NCBI GenBank assembly: GCA_023150895.1
Contig: JAKLJY010000045.1
Location: forward strand, 1-50,000
DNA: 50,000 nt
Direction of reading: 5' to 3'
Source of the DNA: Myxococcota bacterium
GTDB lineage: Bacteria > Myxococcota_A > Bradymonadia > UBA7976 > UBA1532
In this document: positions 45,251 through 50,000 of the stretch, piece after piece
Numbering within the stretch: the first letter of the stretch is position 1
Layout of the letters: each line of letters opens with the position of its first letter
Notes under the pieces: model-generated
Seen by the model: the letters and a program-made list of their open reading frames with translations, nothing else
Database searches by the model: none
What the model was told of the DNA's origin: nothing
Program-made: the position numbers and the translations under genes

Positions 45251-45287
45251 GGGGTCAACCTCGGGCGATTGGGGTCAAATCACCCCA
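45250..45287. promoter_or_regulatory. Operator-like repeat before the membrane protein gene
   Basis: TGGGGTCAA occurs at 45250-45258 and again at 45270-45278, exactly 20 bases apart (two helical turns). TGGGGT-CAAATC-ACCCCA (45270-45287) is a perfect inverted repeat. The block covers the translation start, so a bound regulator could block expression. Confidence 0.35.
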
Positions 45288-45370
45288 TCGAGACGAGTAT
45301 GCACGTCTCGGGCCGTCCGTCCACGACGCACGACCCGAACCGCGTGCGAGCGCGGTGAGACGCGCGCGCC

Positions 45371-46153
45371 TCAGGGTGGCAGATCGGTCTGCGCCGGCGA
45401 CCGTGAAAAGACGAAGTCGACGGCGTCGGCCCGGGGGCGGGTCGCAGCCGTGGGCAACACGGCCGTTCGTTCGTTGGCACCCACGGCCCGGACACTCAGG
45501 CGGTCGGGCGCGAGCCCGGCGTCCTGCCCGAGCAGATACCGGGCGAGGGCGAGGCCGCGCGCCGCGGCGCGTCGGACGTCGGCGTCGGGGGGGCCATCGA
45601 CCACCGGTGCGACACGGACCTCGACGTCGAGCCGGGCAGCCTCGGACGTCGCATGGGCGCCGAGCGCCTCGAGAAAGGGCCAGGCCGAGGGGCGGACGTA
45701 GGCCTCCCCCGCGTCGAAGAGGGCTGCGTCCCCCAGGCGCAGGACGACACCCCGATAGTCCTCGAAGACCTCCACGTCGACCTGTCCTCCCGTGAGTCGC
45801 CCGGAGTGCCGTGAAACGAGCATGCGCAGGCCGTCGAGCCGCCCTCGGGCGACCGCGGCCGAGCCATCGGCGAGGGCAGGCTCGGCGGGCGGCCGCTCCG
45901 TCGGGCCGACGTTGTCGACCTGCCGACCGAACGTCTGCTCGACGGCGCCTTGCAGTTGCTGAAAGCGCGCCGGCACGAAGTGCGCAAACGTCAGCAAGAG
46001 GATCAGGAGGCAGACGAGCTGAGCGACGATATCCGAGTAAGTCATGACCCAGGGGGGCGCTTCGGACAAGGGCGGACCCACATGTAACATGGCGGCGCGT
46101 CGCGTGCGGTGGACATCGTCGTCCGGCTCGCCATCGTGAAGGGGCTCGTCCAT
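45371..46153 (-). CDS. MotB-like stator/OmpA-domain protein (second copy)
   Basis: The 260-residue protein has a short cytoplasmic start and one membrane helix, TYSDIVAQLVCLLILLLTFA, that holds the key ion-binding Asp. A periplasmic region with an OmpA/MotB-like domain follows (YRGVVLRLGDAALFDAGEAY, RLDVEVRVAPVVDGPP, LARYLLGQDAGLAPDRLSVR). The ATG overlaps the stop of the first MotB-like gene by 1 base. It differs strongly from that copy, so it is not a recent duplicate. Confidence 0.85.
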   Translation of the reverse strand: MDEPLHDGEPDDDVHRTRRAAMLHVGPPLSEAPPWVMTYSDIVAQLVCLLILLLTFAHFVPARFQQLQGAVEQTFGRQVDNVGPTERPPAEPALADGSAAVARGRLDGLRMLVSRHSGRLTGGQVDVEVFEDYRGVVLRLGDAALFDAGEAYVRPSAWPFLEALGAHATSEAARLDVEVRVAPVVDGPPDADVRRAAARGLALARYLLGQDAGLAPDRLSVRAVGANERTAVLPTAATRPRADAVDFVFSRSPAQTDLPP

Positions 46154-46887
46154 CAGCGTGCCCTTACGTCCGGCGACTCGAAGACGAGGGTCAGCTCCGG
46201 CTTGGTCGCGCCCGTGTCTCCCGACGCGACCGCCACGACCCGGTGCGCGGGGAGGGCAGGGGGCGAAACACCGAGGACGGCCCGACGAGCCGCCACCGCG
46301 CGAGCCATCGCCAGCGCCCACGCGTCCTCGAATTGGGGTGATGTAGGAGGGGTCGCCCCCTGCGGCACGATGACGAGAAGCCTCCGGTCCGAGGGCGTGC
46401 CCGGAAGCGCCCGCGCGACGAACTGGAAGAACCCCGCCGCACTGCCCAGAACGCGGTCCGAGCCGGTCTCGAAGACTCGATCCGCCGGGACCGTCACCTC
46501 GAGCCCGCGGTACGAAACGAACGCCCGAAGGGCCATTGCACCTCGGGTCTCCCGGTCCCATTGCTGAACGCTTCCGCGCAGCCGCTCCGCGGTCTGCGGC
46601 GCAGGGAAGGGCATCGGGGCATCCCCCGGTTGACCGGGGTGGTGGGCCGCCGGTTCGGGCGGCGTCGGCTCCGGCGGGCGGACGCCCCCGAACTTCGCCT
46701 GCACACCGCCGGCCACATCACGGAACTCGGTCTCGTCGAACGTGGAAAACGAGAGCAAGAGCACGAAGAACCCGAGCAGGAGCGACATCGTGTCGGCGAA
46801 CGTCATCAGCCAATCCGGCCCGCTCGACCGCGGCTCGGCTTCCGCGCTCGTGGTCTGTCGAAACGCCTCGCGCGGGGTGGGGCTCAC
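46153..46887 (-). CDS. MotB-like stator protein (first copy)
   Basis: This 244-residue protein starts at GTG and has PDWLMTFADTMSLLLGFFVL, with the ion-binding Asp in TFAD, very like PomB/MotB of sodium-type stators. The periplasmic part contains VSYRGLEVTVPADRVFETGS and ends in an abbreviated OmpA-like fold (RRLLVIVPQG, ARAVAARRAVLGV). It overlaps motA by 4 bases. MotB anchors the stator to peptidoglycan; no flagellar genes are nearby. Confidence 0.87.
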   Translation of the reverse strand: MSPTPREAFRQTTSAEAEPRSSGPDWLMTFADTMSLLLGFFVLLLSFSTFDETEFRDVAGGVQAKFGGVRPPEPTPPEPAAHHPGQPGDAPMPFPAPQTAERLRGSVQQWDRETRGAMALRAFVSYRGLEVTVPADRVFETGSDRVLGSAAGFFQFVARALPGTPSDRRLLVIVPQGATPPTSPQFEDAWALAMARAVAARRAVLGVSPPALPAHRVVAVASGDTGATKPELTLVFESPDVRAR

Positions 46888-47666
46888 GTCCGTTCCGTCT
46901 CGGAGCGCCGCTCGGCGAGCATGTCGCGCTCTCTCGGTGCCAGAAAGGCGTGGAGCGTCTCCTCGAGCATGCGCGGGTTCTCCCCCTTCTTCAGCGCGAG
47001 GATGCCCTCGAGGATGAGGAGTTTGCGATCCGTTTCCTCTGCGCTGCGGTAGGCGAGTTTGTCGGCGATCGGGATCGCGAAGAGATACGCAATCAGCGCT
47101 CCGTAGAGGGTCGTGAGGATGGCGACCGCCATCCCCGGGCCGATCTTCTTCGGGTCGTCCATCGCCGTCAGCATCTGAACGAGGCCGATCAGGGTGCCGA
47201 TCATCCCGAATGCGGGGGCGGACGCGCTGATCGCGCGGAGAATCGCCTGGCCGGACAGGTGGCGGGCCCGCATGGACTGGATGTCACGCAAGAGGATGGA
47301 CTCGATCTGGCGGGCTTCGGCGCCGTCGACACAGTAGCCGACGCCCTTCGCGAGGAAGGGGTCCTCGAACTTGATGCGTTCGAGCGCGAGCAAACCGTCC
47401 CGCCTCGCGACCTGAGAGAGGTTGACGAACTCGTCGATGACCTCCGTCGGGGACTTGATCTTGAAGAAGAAGGCCTGCCGCGCGATGCGCAGCGTTCCGA
47501 GGACGTCGCTCATCGGGTAGCGGATGAAGATGGTTGCGGCCGTCCCGCCGATGACGAGGAGTGCCGAGGGCAGATCGAAGAAAAGCCCGACCTCGCCGCC
47601 GAGTGCGATGGCGACGAAGACGAGGACCGAGCCGCCGATGACGCCGAGGAGCGTCGCAGAATCCAA
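46884..47666 (-). CDS. motA: MotA/PomA-like stator channel protein
   Basis: The 260-residue product starts at TTG 47666, supported by GGAGG 6 bases upstream and by a promoter whose -10 box covers the earlier ATG (47711). The start LDSATLLGVIGGSVLVFVAI is typical of PomA. Four helices are predicted; SAPAFGMIGTLIGLVQMLTA and GPGMAVAILTTLYGALIAYL are the conserved channel helices. MotA with MotB forms an ion-driven torque unit for flagella or, in gliding myxobacteria, related machinery. Here it heads an operon with two MotB-like genes. Confidence 0.92.
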   Translation of the reverse strand: MDSATLLGVIGGSVLVFVAIALGGEVGLFFDLPSALLVIGGTAATIFIRYPMSDVLGTLRIARQAFFFKIKSPTEVIDEFVNLSQVARRDGLLALERIKFEDPFLAKGVGYCVDGAEARQIESILLRDIQSMRARHLSGQAILRAISASAPAFGMIGTLIGLVQMLTAMDDPKKIGPGMAVAILTTLYGALIAYLFAIPIADKLAYRSAEETDRKLLILEGILALKKGENPRMLEETLHAFLAPRERDMLAERRSETERT

Positions 47667-47938
47667 GGGAGACCTCCGGGGCGCCGCACGTCGCGACGCG
47701 CGCCCAACCATAGATCACCCGGCGGAGGGTTCCAAAATCGGGTGACGCCCGGTCGACGGACCCGGCGGGCCGCCGGGATTCCGGCGCTCGCAATGAGGCC
47801 CGAGGCTCGGCGCGGGTCCGGATCAGACCGGGCCGGTCTCATGCCGGGCGAGAGATGCGCCGTGCCGGGTGGCCAACGGGCCCATCGAAGGGCATCCGTG
47901 GTCTCGACCCGCCCGGTCGGCCGCCGGGCGCGGTCGGT
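47667..47938. other. Intergenic region between motA and prolyl isomerase
   Basis: The 272 bases hold the motA promoter and ribosome site. Near 47910 a GC-rich inverted repeat (GCCCGG-7-CCGGGC) lies downstream of the isomerase stop and may end its transcript, though no T-run follows. No gene is seen. Confidence 0.5.
47707..47735 (-). promoter_or_regulatory. Promoter of the motA operon
   Basis: Minus strand TTGGAA (47735-47730), 17-base spacer, TATGGT (47712-47707); 4 of 6 matches each. The leader to the TTG start is about 34 bases. Confidence 0.5.
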
Positions 47939-49180
47939 TTACTTGGAAGCCGGCGCGGCCGGCGCGGCGCCTTCGGCCGGGAGCTTCTTGTCGAGGGCGG
48001 CGGGATTGATCTGGAGCTGCGGCACGTTGAGCCCGCCGGGACCCGGCAAGCCGCCGGAGATCGGCGCGATCGGGCTGCCCGGCGCGATCGTCGGCTTCTC
48101 TTCTTCCGCACCGATGCTGTTGGCGGCGGCCTCGGCCTCGGGGATGAAGGTCTCGAGCTTGGCTTCCGTGCGCAGGCCCTTGAGAAGATCCTGCTTGGCC
48201 TTCCGCTGCTTCTTGTTCTTCAGGAGCTTCTCGATGGATTCGCGGACCTCCTCGAAGGGGCGCTGCGAGCCATCCTTGTGGTCGATCAGCTTGATGATGT
48301 GGTAGCCGAACTGCGTCTTGATGGGCTTCGAGATTTCGCCGGGCTTCATCTTGAAGGCGACGTCCTCGAACTCCTTCACCATCCGCCCGCGCGGGAACCA
48401 GTTCAGGTCACCGCCGCGGTTCGCCGTCGGACCATCCGAACTCTTGGTCGCAATCGCGGCGAAGTCGGCCCCCTTCTTCGTGACCTCTTTGTGGAGGTCG
48501 TTCGCCTTCTTGAGCGCGTCCGCCTCGGCCTTCTTGTCGGCCTTCGCGTCGAGCTTCACGAGGATGTGGAAGGCGTGGATCTGCTCCTGGACCTCGTAGC
48601 GCTTCTTGTTCTCCTCGTAGTAGCCCTTGGATTCGTCCTCGGCGACTGCGAGATTCCCGGACTTTTCGAGGAGCTTGTTGACCCCGATGTTGTGCCGGAT
48701 GTTCTCCTTGATCTGCTCGACGTCGACCTCGGAGGACTTCAGGTAGCGCTGAAAGTTCTCGTCGGTGCGGAACATCTTCTTGTACTCCTCGAACTCTTTG
48801 TCGAGTTCGCTCGCATCGATCGCAACGGCCTCTTTCGCGATCTTCTGCTTGAGGAGTTCTTTCTCGATCAGCTGCTTGAGGATCGATTCCTTGTAGCGCT
48901 TCGCCAGGTTCTCCGGGATGTCCTTCTTCCGGGTGGTGAACGCCTTGGTCATCTTGGCGTACTTCTGCTCGAACTCGACCCGCGAGACCTCGACGCCGTT
49001 GACCTTGGCGATGGGACCCGCCGGCAGGCCGGAGCTGGCCTCGGCAGCCTGCGAACCGCTCGCGGGCGCCTTGGGGGCCTCGGCGCCCGTGCCGCCCTCG
49101 TCCTTCTTTCCAGAACACGCGACGGTCGACGCGACGAGCGCGAAGGCGAGGCCGGCACGGCAGACATGACGCATCATCAT
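47939..49180 (-). CDS. PpiC/SurA-type peptidyl-prolyl isomerase lipoprotein
   Basis: From the first of three tandem ATGs at 49180 (AGGAG 7 bases upstream) the product has 413 residues. The lipoprotein signal ends ALVASTVAC. A helical SurA-like N-domain (about 50-190) has KVNGVEVSRVEFEQKYAK and LKQLIEKELLKQKIAKEAV. One parvulin domain (about 200-310) contains HAFHILVKLDAKADKK, GGDLNWFPRGRMVKEFEDVA and KTQFGYHIIKLIDH. A Pro/Gly/Ala-rich tail ends the protein. Such proteins help outer-membrane protein folding in the periplasm. Confidence 0.93.
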   Translation of the reverse strand: MMMRHVCRAGLAFALVASTVACSGKKDEGGTGAEAPKAPASGSQAAEASSGLPAGPIAKVNGVEVSRVEFEQKYAKMTKAFTTRKKDIPENLAKRYKESILKQLIEKELLKQKIAKEAVAIDASELDKEFEEYKKMFRTDENFQRYLKSSEVDVEQIKENIRHNIGVNKLLEKSGNLAVAEDESKGYYEENKKRYEVQEQIHAFHILVKLDAKADKKAEADALKKANDLHKEVTKKGADFAAIATKSSDGPTANRGGDLNWFPRGRMVKEFEDVAFKMKPGEISKPIKTQFGYHIIKLIDHKDGSQRPFEEVRESIEKLLKNKKQRKAKQDLLKGLRTEAKLETFIPEAEAAANSIGAEEEKPTIAPGSPIAPISGGLPGPGGLNVPQLQINPAALDKKLPAEGAAPAAPASK

Positions 49181-49212
49181 CGACTCACTCCTCTTTTGAT
49201 TTCTCCGGAAGA

Positions 49213-49237
49213 GCCGGCCGCCCATGAGAAGGCCGGC
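49213..49237. other. Perfect 7-bp hairpin in the prolyl isomerase leader
   Basis: GCCGGCC (49213-49219), an 11-base loop and GGCCGGC (49231-49237). It lies in the predicted 5' leader, about 33 bases before the start. No attenuator partner is obvious. Confidence 0.5.
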
Positions 49238-49263
49238 GGTCGGCGCAGATTGAAAGGCGCAAT

Positions 49264-49292
49264 TGTTTAGCACCGCGGCCAGACGCGGTCAA
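49264..49292 (-). promoter_or_regulatory. Promoter of the prolyl isomerase gene
   Basis: Minus strand TTGACC (49292-49287), 17-base spacer, TAAACA (49269-49264); the -35 matches 5 of 6 bases. The leader is about 77 bases. Confidence 0.6.
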
Positions 49293-49795
49293 CGTGACGA
49301 AACCCCTCGCAACGGGCGTTCATGCCGCAAATCGGCGACGGGTTGTTTTCGCCACGCGCCGTCGACGTGCCGGAGCTGAAACCACCCGCCGGGGGCCGGA
49401 CGGACTGCACCGTCCACCGCCTGCCATGTCGAGGCGCCATGGCCGGGGTGCGAATTGGAGAACGTTTGGGGCCGAGTCCGAGCGGCAAACGCCGATCCGT
49501 GACGTGATGAACCCATCCCGAATGTGGAGGCGGGAGGTCCGGGCGGTGAACGCTGCGCCCGCGGTCGTCCGAGCAGCAGGGCTCACGGGCGTGCGCACGT
49601 CGCTGCCGGTGACCCGGTGATGCTCTCCACGAACGCAGGACCACCTCGACCTCCGCACCGAAACCGCAGAGAAGGGCGGCGCAAGCGACCCGCAACCGAT
49701 CGAGGTGCGGGCCGCCCCAAATGGTCCGGACGCCGGGGCCACCGTGGCGCGGCGAGGGGGGACCACGGGGCGCAGTTCGTCGGGCATACGTCCAG
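49293..49795. other. No supported gene
   Basis: Open frames exist on both strands, but all are Arg/Pro-rich with uneven third-codon GC and no ribosome site or motif. I also see no RNA gene, repeat or mobile element. A non-coding RNA or a diverged remnant cannot be excluded. Confidence 0.5.
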
Positions 49796-49942
49796 ATGAG
49801 TTCCATCACTGGCGGCGCGGATCCGGACACGGACGTCCAGATGGCGTCCGGGCGCGGGTCGGCGGCACCGAGGACGACGGGGGGCACGCCGGTCGAGGCG
49901 ACCGCCGAGCACACCCGGACCAACGGGCCGAGCCGTCGATGA
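49796..49942 (+). CDS. Possible small protein, 48 residues
   Basis: MSSITGGADPDTDVQMASGR starts this 48-residue frame. Third positions are strongly GC, unlike the competing frames, and its TGA overlaps the next ATG (ATGA), typical of coupled genes here. No ribosome site or family is seen. Confidence 0.35.
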   Translation: MSSITGGADPDTDVQMASGRGSAAPRTTGGTPVEATAEHTRTNGPSRR

Positions 49943-50000
49943 GCGTCCCAGACCGAAAACGCGGGCGTCGCTTCTCGTGGGGCGCCCAGGTGGCCGACGA
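49939..50000 (+). CDS. Start of a gene cut by the window end
   Basis: The first 20 codons from the ATG at 49939 are MSVPDRKRGRRFSWGAQVAD, a basic N-terminus with GC-rich third positions, still open at the window edge. Too short to assign. Confidence 0.4.
   Translation, partial: MSVPDRKRGRRFSWGAQVAD

Noticed and set aside
47666-47711. ATG at 47711 as motA start
   Set aside because: It overlaps a -10 box, and the added 15 residues are basic and unlike MotA. TTG 47666 has a GGAGG site and gives the usual N-terminus.

Overview
The window is a GC-rich chromosomal segment in which nearly every base is used. Gene content points to a Gram-negative bacterium of the Myxococcota, probably close to Haliangium. 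It has outer-membrane biogenesis genes (LptE, MCE/MlaE), several very large secreted lipoproteins with lamin-tail or thrombospondin-type-3 repeats and Gly-rich linkers, and a bacterial microcompartment (BMC) gene set whose shell proteins and gene order look like the Haliangium ochraceum model shell. I saw no mobile element, CRISPR array, rRNA or tRNA gene. Many start codons are GTG or TTG, and many neighbouring genes overlap by 1-16 bases, so translational coupling is common.

Layout. 1-5542 (minus): a partial HoxF-type hydrogenase diaphorase subunit, a one-domain asparaginase-like protein and a 1124-residue lamin-tail lipoprotein. 5567-9555 (minus): a possible small ORF, an NTF2-like protein and a eukaryote-type isoleucyl-tRNA synthetase. 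9771-14446: Dps, glycogen phosphorylase, a Uma2-family protein and a PlsC-type acyltransferase. 14527-16784: MlaE permease and an MCE protein with a predicted C-terminal barrel. 16859-27266 (plus): one nearly unbroken housekeeping run of yceD-rpmF-plsX-fabH-acpP-fabF-rpiB-nrdR-ribD-ribE-ribBX-ribH-nusB, a small unknown gene and a signal peptidase I homologue with both catalytic residues replaced. 28206-32646 (plus): NfeD, FloA, a small unknown protein and a membrane-anchored HExxH peptidase. 32615-35122 (minus): a TSP3-repeat lipoprotein. 35335-38082: a TPR-like protein diverging from lptE-holA, with rpsT convergent. 38161-40502 (minus): a large lipoprotein and a membrane-anchored unknown. 40707-44530 (plus): a PilZ protein, then the BMC operon BMC-T, BMC-H, BMC-P, CoA-acylating aldehyde dehydrogenase, BMC-T. 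44549-47666 (minus): MotA, two different MotB-like proteins and an unknown membrane protein. 47939-49180 (minus): a PpiC-type prolyl isomerase lipoprotein. 49293-49795 holds nothing I can support, and a new plus-strand gene starts at the very end.

The most distinctive module is the compact BMC operon. It encodes three kinds of shell tile plus one acyl-CoA-forming aldehyde dehydrogenase with a likely encapsulation helix, and no visible aldehyde-generating signature enzyme. It is preceded by a c-di-GMP-type PilZ gene. Second-tier points are the catalytically altered LepB, the NfeD/FloA/metallopeptidase cluster, the one-MotA/two-MotB stator operon, and a recurring promoter layout (TTGNNN, 17-18 bases, TANNNN) in which the -10 box ends only 6-8 bases before the start codon. 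That layout suggests leaderless mRNAs for glgP, uma2, nfeD, lptE and others.

All protein identities are by eye from motifs and remembered families. No database search was run.
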